DNA from: Sutcliffiella horikoshii
GTDB taxonomy: Bacteria; Bacillota; Bacilli; Bacillales; Bacillaceae_I
NCBI RefSeq assembly: GCF_002157855.1
Contig: NZ_CP020880.1
Span: 992,001 to 1,056,000 of the forward strand
Direction of reading: 5' to 3'
DNA length: 64,000 bases
Shown here: one piece after another, positions 48,956 to 56,815 of the stretch
Position numbering within the stretch: the first letter of the stretch is position 1
Layout of the letters: each line of letters begins with the position of its first letter
Program-made: the position numbers and the translations under genes
The notes under the pieces: generated by a model
The model's input: only the letters and a program-made list of their open reading frames with translations
Told to the model about the DNA's origin: nothing
Databases searched by the model: none

Positions 48956-49961
48956 TCAAACATTATTAGAAGTAAAAAACCTTAAACAATACTTTCCTAT
49001 TAAAGGCGGAATCTTTGGAAGGACGGTTAACCATGTCAAAGCAGTAGACGACATCAGTTTTTCCGTTAAAGAAGGGGAAACAGTCAGTATCGTTGGAGAA
49101 TCCGGGTGCGGAAAATCCACGACCGGCCGTGCGATCCTTCGTCTGGACAATCCTTATTCCGGAGAAGTGAGTTTCCAAGGAGAAGATTTACTTGCTCTAA
49201 GTAAATCCCAGATGAGAAAGAAGCGTAAGGATCTACAAATCATTTTCCAAGATCCATATGCATCCTTGAACCCTCGTCAAACAGTCAGTGATATTCTAGA
49301 GGAAGCACTAGAAATCCAAAACGTTGTGCCACGTAAAGACCGCCGTAAAAAAATTGTGGAATTGCTTGAAACGGTTGGAATCGGTGCCCATCAGGTTGAT
49401 CGCCATCCGCATGAGTTCAGTGGAGGCCAACGTCAACGTATTGGTATTGCCCGCGCGTTATCTGTTGATCCAAAGCTGATTGTATGTGATGAAGCGGTAT
49501 CTGCATTGGACGTTTCGATACAAGCACAGGTATTGAATTTGCTTAAAAGATTACAGCGTGAATTTAATCTGACGTATCTATTTATCTCTCATGACCTTGG
49601 GGTTGTACGTCATATATCTGATAGAATCATTGTTATGTATTTAGGTAAAATTGTGGAGATTGCTGATAAAGACGCGCTTTTTGCAAATCCACAGCATCCA
49701 TACACAAAAGCATTATTATCTGCGATTCCAAGTACGGACCTTGGCAAGAAGAAAGAACGTATCATTTTAAAAGGTGATGTTCCTTCTCCAATTGACCCGC
49801 CTGCAGGATGTCGCTTTCATACGCGTTGTCCTTATGCATTCGATCGTTGCCGCACGGAAGAACCAAAGCTACATGGTATTCCAGGCGTTAACCAACAGTC
49901 TGCTTGCCACTTGGTGGAAGACGGGGCTGTTGATTTCTCTCAGTTGAAGACGAATTATTAA
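48948..49961 (+). CDS. Dipeptide/oligopeptide ABC transporter ATPase F (system 2)
   Basis: 337 aa from ATG 48948; GAGGAGGT at 48928-48935 lies 12 nt before, and an in-frame ATG at 48927 precedes that SD. Walker [36 protein letters not shown], then [14 protein letters not shown]. Last gene of the operon; a terminator follows. Confidence 0.92.
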   Translation: MSNQTLLEVKNLKQYFPIKGGIFGRTVNHVKAVDDISFSVKEGETVSIVGESGCGKSTTGRAILRLDNPYSGEVSFQGEDLLALSKSQMRKKRKDLQIIFQDPYASLNPRQTVSDILEEALEIQNVVPRKDRRKKIVELLETVGIGAHQVDRHPHEFSGGQRQRIGIARALSVDPKLIVCDEAVSALDVSIQAQVLNLLKRLQREFNLTYLFISHDLGVVRHISDRIIVMYLGKIVEIADKDALFANPQHPYTKALLSAIPSTDLGKKKERIILKGDVPSPIDPPAGCRFHTRCPYAFDRCRTEEPKLHGIPGVNQQSACHLVEDGAVDFSQLKTNY

Positions 49962-49974
49962 TCTAGTTTTTTGG

Positions 49975-50012
49975 AAAGGCCACTCTCAGCGGTTGTTGGG
50001 GGTGGCTTTTTT
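49975..50012 (+). terminator. Terminator of the system 2 operon
   Basis: AAGGCCACTC pairs with GGGGGTGGCTT (one mismatch) around a loop, then a T run. Confidence 0.75.
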
Positions 50013-50028
50013 GTGTTGTATTTTATTG

Positions 50029-50334
50029 TATGACGCCTGGTGATGGTGAAAACGTAGGGTAGGGGTCGTCATAGGGAGTGTATGACGCCCGGTGATGGTG
50101 AAAAAGTAGGGGAGGGGTCGTCATAGGGAGTGTATGACGACCGGTGATGGCGAAAAAACAGGGTAGGGGTCGTCATAGGGAGTGTATGACGCCTGGTGAT
50201 GGTGAAAAATCGGGTGAGGGGTCGTCATAGGGAGTGTATGACGACCGGTTATGGCGAAAAAACAGGGTAGGGGTCGTCATAGGGAGTGTATGGCGCCTGG
50301 TGATGGTGAAAAAGTAGGGTAGGGGTCGTCATAG
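50029..50334. repeat. Tandem array with exact 52-bp period, six copies
   Basis: TATGACG (TATGGCG in the last copy) starts at 50029, 50081, 50133, 50185, 50237 and 50289, every step exactly 52 bp. Each junction reads CGTCATA-GGGAGTG-TATGACG, an inverted repeat centred at the copy boundary. In copies starting TATGACGACC the arms reach 10 bp. Noncoding, because 52 is not divisible by 3. Confidence 0.93.
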
Positions 50335-50505
50335 AAGCTATTTATTCCCTTTTATGTTTTCCATATCTCCATTTCAGTTTCAAAATCACCATTAACCACC
50401 AAAAACAACCTAAAATCATAACAACAACCCAAAAAACACCCAATAAAAGCAACCATAAAAAATTCCCTCATTCCAAAACTCTCCAACCTTACACCTTTAA
50501 GTATA

Positions 50506-50520
50506 AATATTTAGAATATT
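50506..50520. promoter_or_regulatory. CodY-like palindrome next to the sigma-54 promoter
   Basis: AATATTTAGAATATT matches the CodY consensus at 12 of 15 and ends 9 nt before the -24 GG. It is nearly the same as the palindrome at 46015. Confidence 0.4.
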
Positions 50521-50526
50521 TCATTT

Positions 50527-50544
50527 TTGGCACGCTTCTTGCAT
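50527..50544 (+). promoter_or_regulatory. Sigma-54 (-24/-12) promoter of system 3
   Basis: TTGGCACG-CTTC-TTGCAT. GG (50529-50530) and GC (50541-50542) are exactly 10 bp apart, and the match to the consensus TGGCACG-N4-TTGCW is complete. Predicted start near 50554, about 40 nt before the StART codon of the binding protein. A sigma-54 activator gene lies at the end of the same cluster. Confidence 0.88.
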
Positions 50545-50595
50545 CTACCTCTATTGAGAGTAAAAACAAAATTCAAAAAGGGGAGAATCAACCGT

Positions 50596-52230
50596 ATGCA
50601 AAGGCAATTACGAAAAAAGAGTAAAGCAAAATGGATGATGCAGTTTTTATTAATTATCTGTCTGCTATTTCTTGCAGCGTGTAGTTCGAACACAACTAGT
50701 AATAACAGCACAAATACTCAACCAGACCAAAACACAAATGAAAATAATACAGAAGAAGCAGCAGAAACCAGTGGCGAGTTAACAGTCGGGATAGAAGCGG
50801 AACCTACGTCATTGGATCCATTTAACTCCACAGACGGTAACTCCGCAACCGTTCAAAGCACCATGTTTGAAGGGTTCTTGCGATTCGACGAAAAGATGAA
50901 TCTTGTACCCGTCCTAGCGACCGAATACAACTTTAATGAAGATGCAACGGAAATTACTTTCACCCTGCAGCAGGGTGTAAAATTCCATGATGGAACAGAT
51001 TTCAATGCCGAAGTGGCAAAAGAAAATCTAGACTTTGTGCGTGATGCTGAAAACGGCTTGGCACGTGCATCTTTCTTCTCTTTTATCAGTGAAGTGACAG
51101 TAAATGATGAGTACAGCATCACTATTAAATCGGAAGAGCCTAACTCTGCCATGGCATCCTATATGGCGCATTCTTCCGCATCTTTCAAATCACCGGAAGA
51201 GCTGAAAAAGAAGAAAGAAGATCCGGATCACAACCTAGACCGTAATCCTGTCGGAACTGGACCATTTAAGTTTCAAGAGTGGAAAGATAGCGAACAAATT
51301 GTTGTGACAAAGAATGAAAACTACTGGAATGACCAAGAACAACCGAAAGTCGACAGCATCACCTTCTTGCCAATTGTTGAAGCAAGTACTCGTGTAAATA
51401 AGTTGAAAACTGGTGAAGTAGATGTGATTTTCCCGATTCCTACGCTTAATGCAAAAGAACTTGAGCAGGAAGAGAATGTTGATTTATATGTGGGCTCATC
51501 GACAAACGTTTTCTATATCGGAATGAATTTTAAAGAAGAGAAATACAACGATCTAAAGGTTCGACAAGCAATGAACCATGCCGTCGATAAAGATGGGCTT
51601 ATTGCGCAAATTGCGGATGGATATGCACAAGTGGCCGATTCCGCGATTGCACCTGCCGTTTATGGATATGCAGGGCAAAGTGTATATGAGCATGACAAGG
51701 AACTCGCAAAAGAATTACTAAAAGAAGCAGGAATGGAAGAAGGATTCAAAGCAACTTTGTGGACAAGAAACACAACGGAATTCGTTTCTGTTGCAGAGTA
51801 TGTCGCGATTCAATTGAAAGAGGTTGGCATTGACGTGGAAGTACAGGCATTTGAAAGCGGTACGTTGTTTGAAATGTTGGATGCTGGAGAGGAAACGGAT
51901 CTTTGGATCGGACGCTGGTCACCAGGAACAGGTGAGGCAGATTATGGACTACGACCAAACTTTGCTTCTGATCGAGTGCCTCCTAACTTCAATAACTCCG
52001 GCTTTTATATCAATGAGGAGTTAGACGGTCTGTTTGACGATGCGCTTCGTACTCCAGATCAGGATCAAGCTTTATCTATCTACGCTGATATCCAAATGAA
52101 AATCTATGAGGATGCTCCTTGGGTGTTCTTGCATATTCCAGATACCATCATTGCAAAAGGAAAAGATGTCAATGGAATCTATGTTCTGCCTTCAGGGGGA
52201 GTACATCTTAATTTAGTAGAAAAACAATAA
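50596..52230 (+). CDS. Solute-binding lipoprotein, peptide type (system 3)
   Basis: 544 aa from ATG 50596 with SD AAGGGGAG; the frame extends upstream, but that part would overlap the sigma-54 promoter and lacks an SD. Lipobox LAAC, Cys29. A 30-residue Asn/Thr-rich linker leads into the SBP_bac_5 domain (LDPFNSTDGNSATVQSTMFE, FHDGTDFNAEVAKENLDFV, NPVGTGPFKFQEW). Only distantly like the system 1 and 2 receptors. As first gene after the sigma-54 promoter it probably binds the dipeptide released by the secreted S51 enzyme (inference). Confidence 0.92.
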   Translation: MQRQLRKKSKAKWMMQFLLIICLLFLAACSSNTTSNNSTNTQPDQNTNENNTEEAAETSGELTVGIEAEPTSLDPFNSTDGNSATVQSTMFEGFLRFDEKMNLVPVLATEYNFNEDATEITFTLQQGVKFHDGTDFNAEVAKENLDFVRDAENGLARASFFSFISEVTVNDEYSITIKSEEPNSAMASYMAHSSASFKSPEELKKKKEDPDHNLDRNPVGTGPFKFQEWKDSEQIVVTKNENYWNDQEQPKVDSITFLPIVEASTRVNKLKTGEVDVIFPIPTLNAKELEQEENVDLYVGSSTNVFYIGMNFKEEKYNDLKVRQAMNHAVDKDGLIAQIADGYAQVADSAIAPAVYGYAGQSVYEHDKELAKELLKEAGMEEGFKATLWTRNTTEFVSVAEYVAIQLKEVGIDVEVQAFESGTLFEMLDAGEETDLWIGRWSPGTGEADYGLRPNFASDRVPPNFNNSGFYINEELDGLFDDALRTPDQDQALSIYADIQMKIYEDAPWVFLHIPDTIIAKGKDVNGIYVLPSGGVHLNLVEKQ

Positions 52231-52239
52231 TAGAAAATG

Positions 52240-52269
52240 GACTCATAGGAAGCGAGAAACCTATGAGTC
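52240..52269 (+). other. Hairpin between the binding protein and permease B
   Basis: GACTCATAGG pairs perfectly with CCTATGAGTC around AAGCGAGAAA. Only a short T stretch follows, so it may be a partial terminator or mRNA stabiliser, giving more binding protein than permease. Confidence 0.65.
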
Positions 52270-52295
52270 TACTTTTTATATGAGAGGTGAACCGT

Positions 52296-53219
52296 ATGAT
52301 TCAGTTTGCAGTCAGAAGAATTATTGGCATGATTCCAATTCTACTTATCATTACAATTATTGCTTTCCTATTTGTTCACTTAACTCCTGGGGACCCGATA
52401 CGCATCATGTACGGAGCGGAATTGGATCAGGAAACATATCAAACTTTGAGAGCGAAGGAAGGGTTTGATCAACCGCTTATAGTCCAGTATGGAACTTATA
52501 TGTACAACATGTTGATACAAGGGGACTTCGGTTCCTCTTACAGGACAAAAACGGAAGTGTCATCTGAAATCATGAGGCGTTTTGGCTTTACATTTACTTT
52601 GACGATGCTTGCGATGTTCTGGGCAATCCTTATTGGAATTTTTGTGGGGATTATTTCTGCTACAAAAAGAAATACGGTGTGGGACCGAGTTGGGATGGTT
52701 TCTGCGATTACAGCGCTAAGTGTTCCTGAATTTTGGTTCGGTCTGATGGTCATGCAAATATTCGCCGTACAACTGGGATGGTTTCCGACAAGTGGAAGCG
52801 GGACATTTGCTCACATTTTCCTCCCATCCATCACGCTAGGATTTGGAGTTGCAGCTACTATTGTAAGGTTTACAAGGTCAAGTGTACTTGAGGTAATGCG
52901 GGAGGATTATGTCAGGACTGCCAGAGCAAAAGGTCAGAAAGAGTCGGTTGTCGTGTGGAGTCATGTGTTAAGAAACGCACTCATCCCGGTTGTGACCATG
53001 ACTGGTCTTCAGTTTGGATTCCTCATTGGGGGAGCGGTAGTAGTGGAACAAGTATTTGCTTGGCCTGGACTGGGATCATACCTTGTTGACTCCATTCTAG
53101 CGAGGGATTATCCGGTCATTCAAGCACTGATTTTACTGTTCTCTTTTCAGTTTCTGGTAGTCAATCTATTAGTAGATATTAGTTACGGATTTTTGAACCC
53201 CCAGATTAGATACGATTAA
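52296..53219 (+). CDS. Dipeptide/oligopeptide ABC permease B (system 3)
   Basis: 307 aa from ATG 52296 (SD GAGAGGTG; the GTG at 52287 lies within it). RRIIGMIPILLIITIIAFLF, HLTPGDPIRIMYG, EAA loop YVRTARAKGQKESVVVWSHV. Six membrane segments, OppB/DppB family. Here the gene order is the usual B-C-D-F. Confidence 0.93.
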   Translation: MIQFAVRRIIGMIPILLIITIIAFLFVHLTPGDPIRIMYGAELDQETYQTLRAKEGFDQPLIVQYGTYMYNMLIQGDFGSSYRTKTEVSSEIMRRFGFTFTLTMLAMFWAILIGIFVGIISATKRNTVWDRVGMVSAITALSVPEFWFGLMVMQIFAVQLGWFPTSGSGTFAHIFLPSITLGFGVAATIVRFTRSSVLEVMREDYVRTARAKGQKESVVVWSHVLRNALIPVVTMTGLQFGFLIGGAVVVEQVFAWPGLGSYLVDSILARDYPVIQALILLFSFQFLVVNLLVDISYGFLNPQIRYD

Positions 53220-53240
53220 TAGTAAAGGAGACACAAATCT

Positions 53241-54800
53241 ATGAGCAAAAAAATGCACACTTCGTATTCTCCTTTCAAGGTGTTTCTTCATAAATTCATT
53301 AAACAGCGATTTGCTTTTGTCGCATTTATCATTGTAGCTTTCATCGTGCTTGTTGGCGTTTTCGGTTCTTGGATTGCCCCTTTTGATCCGTATCGCCCCG
53401 TTACGTTGCAATACGAAGAAAAAGGCATTGATTCCGAAAATCTAACAAGCAAACGTATCCAATTAACCGGAATGCTGAGTGATGGAAGCACAATTACCGG
53501 CGCAGAATTAATGAATGTGAAGGTGGAAAGTGAAGATAGAAGAATTGCTTCCATCAGAAGAATGAAAGACGGCGTGACAATTACAGCAAATACTTCTGGG
53601 GCTACCAAGGCATTTATTGAGAGTGAGGGAGTCCGGTCGCTCGTTGGGGTGAATGTATCAAACGATACAGAAGCAAAAGAGCCGAGCATTGTTCGAATAG
53701 AAGCAGATCAGCCAAATGATATCATGCAAAGTGGTGATAGGTATACTGTTGAACTTAAGGCGATTATGACCGACGGGACCTCTTTCAATGGTCTAGATGA
53801 ATTAGATGCCTTCCTGCTCGATGGACAAGAAGATAAGGAAGGAGAAAATAAAGGCACCGGTTTTGTGTCAGCAGGGAGTTCCGAGGAAAGTGATGGGGGA
53901 GTGGAATTTCTTTCACTGGATGAGGAGCTGGCAACAGTTTCCCAAGAAGGACTTGTCACGTTAAAAGGGCAAGGGGACGCGCTGATTCAAGTTGTAGCGG
54001 GTTCAGTTTCTACAGTTGTCCATCTACCGGTAGCTGTCCAAGAGATTACACCGAAGCTAGTTTCTATCGTACCTGAAACAACAGAAGTGAGTTTGGTAGA
54101 CATTTATAAGCATCAACCGCCTTCTTTCACTCATTTCTTTGGGACAGATCACCAGAACAGGGATATCTTCAGCAGAGTGGTCATGGGGACAAGAGAAACG
54201 CTGATCATCGGTTTCGTTTCGGTTGCTATTGGGGCTGTCATTGGAACAGCGTTTGGATTGATAGCTGGTTATTATGGTGGAAGAATTGATAGTTTGATCA
54301 CGCGTTTTACTGATATTTTGCTAGCATTCCCCGGGATATTACTTGCAATAGCGGTTATCGCTTTCCTTGGTGCAGGACTGACAAATATCATTTTTGCGGT
54401 GGCGGTGTTTACCATTCCTATCTTTATCCGAATTGTTCGTGGAAGTACGCTTGCGTTAAAAGAGATGACCTATGTAGAAGCGGCGCAATCAATCGGGGTT
54501 AAGGATAGCGTGATTATTATGAGACACATTTTCCCTGGAACATTGTCAGTGGTTATCGTTTATTTGACGATGCGGATCGGGGTGGCAATCTTGATTGGAG
54601 CAGCCCTAAGTTTCCTTGGATTAGGCGGGGACATAACCGCTCCTGAGTGGGGATCTATGTTAAGTGCAGCGAAGGACAACAGTGGTAATGTATTTCATCC
54701 GACGTTCTTCCCTGGACTGGCGATTGTTATTACCGTTTTGAGTTTTAATATTTTAGGAGATGGATTGCGAGATGCGCTTGATCCGAAGTTAAAGGAATAG
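53241..54800 (+). CDS. Dipeptide ABC permease C with large extracellular Ig-like insertion (system 3)
   Basis: 519 aa, against about 300 for normal OppC/DppC. Membrane helix 1 is at about 24-45. The insertion spans residues about 53-290, between helix 1 and the motif HFFGTDHQNRDIFSR, so it faces the cell exterior. It contains two stretches like bacterial Ig-like (BIG2) domains: MLSDGSTITGAEL...RIASI and IMTDGTSFNG...LATVSQEGLVTLKGQGDAL. The permease core after it is intact (EAA loop YVEAAQSIGVKDSVIIMRHI, ending GDGLRDALDPKLKE). It may hold polymer, receptor or secreted enzyme close to the channel (inference). Confidence 0.9.
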   Translation: MSKKMHTSYSPFKVFLHKFIKQRFAFVAFIIVAFIVLVGVFGSWIAPFDPYRPVTLQYEEKGIDSENLTSKRIQLTGMLSDGSTITGAELMNVKVESEDRRIASIRRMKDGVTITANTSGATKAFIESEGVRSLVGVNVSNDTEAKEPSIVRIEADQPNDIMQSGDRYTVELKAIMTDGTSFNGLDELDAFLLDGQEDKEGENKGTGFVSAGSSEESDGGVEFLSLDEELATVSQEGLVTLKGQGDALIQVVAGSVSTVVHLPVAVQEITPKLVSIVPETTEVSLVDIYKHQPPSFTHFFGTDHQNRDIFSRVVMGTRETLIIGFVSVAIGAVIGTAFGLIAGYYGGRIDSLITRFTDILLAFPGILLAIAVIAFLGAGLTNIIFAVAVFTIPIFIRIVRGSTLALKEMTYVEAAQSIGVKDSVIIMRHIFPGTLSVVIVYLTMRIGVAILIGAALSFLGLGGDITAPEWGSMLSAAKDNSGNVFHPTFFPGLAIVITVLSFNILGDGLRDALDPKLKE

Positions 54801-54815
54801 GAGGTGGCAACATAG

Positions 54816-55799
54816 ATGGAAAAAGTGCTTGAAATTAAAGATCTAGAGGTTAGCTTCAAGAGTGATGGAAAGCAGTTGAAGGTGGTAAACGGGATATCTT
54901 TTGACGTACACAAGGGAGAAACGCTTGGTATAGTAGGGGAGTCTGGCTGTGGGAAAAGTGTCACGTCCCTATCTATCATGAGGCTCTTGCCATCACCTCC
55001 AGGTAAAATAACAGGTGGTTCCATCCATTATCAAGGAGAAAACCTGTTGGAAAAGAAGGAAAGGGATATGCGGAAAATTAGAGGAAATGAGATTTCCATG
55101 ATCTTTCAAGAGCCGATGACCTCCCTTAACCCTGTTTTTACAATTGGAAAGCAATTGGACGAAGTGTTGCTTTTACATAATGAAATAACAAAAAAAGCGG
55201 CACGAGAACGTTCGATAGACATGTTGAAACTTGTTGGGATTCCACGTGCAGAGCAAATTTACGAAGCGTATCCTTTTGAGCTCTCAGGTGGGATGCGTCA
55301 GCGTGTGATGATCGCCATGGGTCTTGCTTGTCAACCTAAGCTATTAATTGCAGACGAGCCGACAACGGCGTTGGACGTAACTATTCAGGCGCAAATTTTA
55401 CATCTAATGAAGGATTTGAAAAAGAAAACCGACACGGCGATCATGCTGATCACCCATGACCTTGGAGTGATTGCAGAAATGTGTGACAGAGTCATAGTCA
55501 TGTATGCAGGAGAAATTGTGGAGGAGACGGATGTAGATACATTGTTCAATAACCCTAAGCATCCTTATACGATTGGGCTGTTAGAGTCGATTCCAAAGCT
55601 TGGGGAAAAACGGGACCGACTGCGTTCCATCCCGGGACAGGTTCCGTTGGCTGGTACAATTACACAAGGTTGCCGTTTTGCTGATCGCTGCAGTAAGGCA
55701 ATTCCGTTGTGCAGGGAAGAGGACCCGGAATTACTTGAAGTAAAAAAAGGTCATTCCTGCAGGTGCTGGCTTCATGCAGATAGGAGTGTGACTGTATGA
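54816..55799 (+). CDS. Dipeptide/oligopeptide ABC transporter ATPase D (system 3)
   Basis: 327 aa. Walker [45 protein letters not shown]-terminal CRFADRCSKAIPLC. SD AGGAGGTGG. It overlaps ATPase F by 4 nt (ATGA). Confidence 0.93.
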   Translation: MEKVLEIKDLEVSFKSDGKQLKVVNGISFDVHKGETLGIVGESGCGKSVTSLSIMRLLPSPPGKITGGSIHYQGENLLEKKERDMRKIRGNEISMIFQEPMTSLNPVFTIGKQLDEVLLLHNEITKKAARERSIDMLKLVGIPRAEQIYEAYPFELSGGMRQRVMIAMGLACQPKLLIADEPTTALDVTIQAQILHLMKDLKKKTDTAIMLITHDLGVIAEMCDRVIVMYAGEIVEETDVDTLFNNPKHPYTIGLLESIPKLGEKRDRLRSIPGQVPLAGTITQGCRFADRCSKAIPLCREEDPELLEVKKGHSCRCWLHADRSVTV

Positions 55800-56815
55800 G
55801 TAAACCGCTGTTAGAAGTGAAAGACCTTAAGATATATTTTCCAATTAAAAAAGGCATAAGACAAAAAGTTGCTTCTCATGTCAAAGCAGTAGACGGTGTT
55901 TCTTTTACAATTAATGAAGGAGAGACACTTGGGTTGGTGGGAGAGTCCGGTTGTGGGAAATCGACGACAGGCAGAGGAGTTGCCCAGCTGTTAAAGACCA
56001 CCGAGGGCAAGGTTCTGTTTCAAGGCGAGAGCTTACAGGAGCTGTCGGTTAAAGAGATGCGCAGCAGGCGAAAAGATATGCAACTGGTCTTCCAGGATCC
56101 ATATGCATCGCTCAATCCTCGACTGACAGTAGAACAGATTTTGGCTGAGCCTCTAAAGGCCCACGGAGTAGAAAGAAACAAACGGCGAAAATTAATGGAA
56201 GATATCATGGAGGTATGTGGTTTAAATAAAAACTACCTGCATCGATATGCGCATGAATTTTCAGGAGGGCAAAGGCAACGTATAGGAATTGCCCGGGCCC
56301 TTATTTTAAAACCAAAATTAATAATCGCCGATGAACCTGTGGCAGCTCTTGATGTATCCATCCAAGCGCAAATTTTAAATCTATTAAAAGATTTGCAGGA
56401 GGGATTTGGGCTGACCTATCTATTTATCTCTCACGATTTAAGTGTTGTTCAACATTTATGCAACCGTGTGGCAGTGATGTATTTAGGAAGGATTGTAGAG
56501 ATTGGAGAAGCGGACAAAATTTTCGAAAAAAGGCTTCATCCTTATACAGAATCATTGATTGATGCCATTCCGATTTCGAACCCGAGGAAGCGGAAGGAAA
56601 GAATCATTCTTCAAGGCGACGTGCCTTCTCCGGTAGATCCGCCCAAAGGCTGTGCTTTTGTAGGAAGATGTCCGAAAGTGATGGCCCATTGTCATACCGA
56701 ACGCCCGGAGTTAATGGAACACTCGGATGGTCACCATGTCGCCTGTCACTTATATTCTTTGGAAAATAAAAGTGTGGAGGTATCCTCATGTTCAGAAAGC
56801 AGTGGAAACGTTTAA
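55796..56815 (+). CDS. Dipeptide/oligopeptide ABC transporter ATPase F (system 3)
   Basis: 339 aa. Walker [51 protein letters not shown]-terminal CAFVGRCPKVMAHC. Its 3' end overlaps the S51 peptidase gene by 28 nt, tying transport and extracellular hydrolysis into one transcript. Confidence 0.93.
   Translation: MSKPLLEVKDLKIYFPIKKGIRQKVASHVKAVDGVSFTINEGETLGLVGESGCGKSTTGRGVAQLLKTTEGKVLFQGESLQELSVKEMRSRRKDMQLVFQDPYASLNPRLTVEQILAEPLKAHGVERNKRRKLMEDIMEVCGLNKNYLHRYAHEFSGGQRQRIGIARALILKPKLIIADEPVAALDVSIQAQILNLLKDLQEGFGLTYLFISHDLSVVQHLCNRVAVMYLGRIVEIGEADKIFEKRLHPYTESLIDAIPISNPRKRKERIILQGDVPSPVDPPKGCAFVGRCPKVMAHCHTERPELMEHSDGHHVACHLYSLENKSVEVSSCSESSGNV

Larger units (their letters stand above)
49962..50595. 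other. 634-bp non-coding region before system 3
   Basis: Order: terminator, six-copy 52-bp array, tract with almost no G, CodY-like palindrome, sigma-54 promoter, SD. No gene seen. Confidence 0.8.

Noticed and set aside
50029..50334. Possible CRISPR array or replication iterons
   Set aside because: There are no spacers between repeats, and no replication initiator gene is present; period and junction palindromes fit a tandem repeat.
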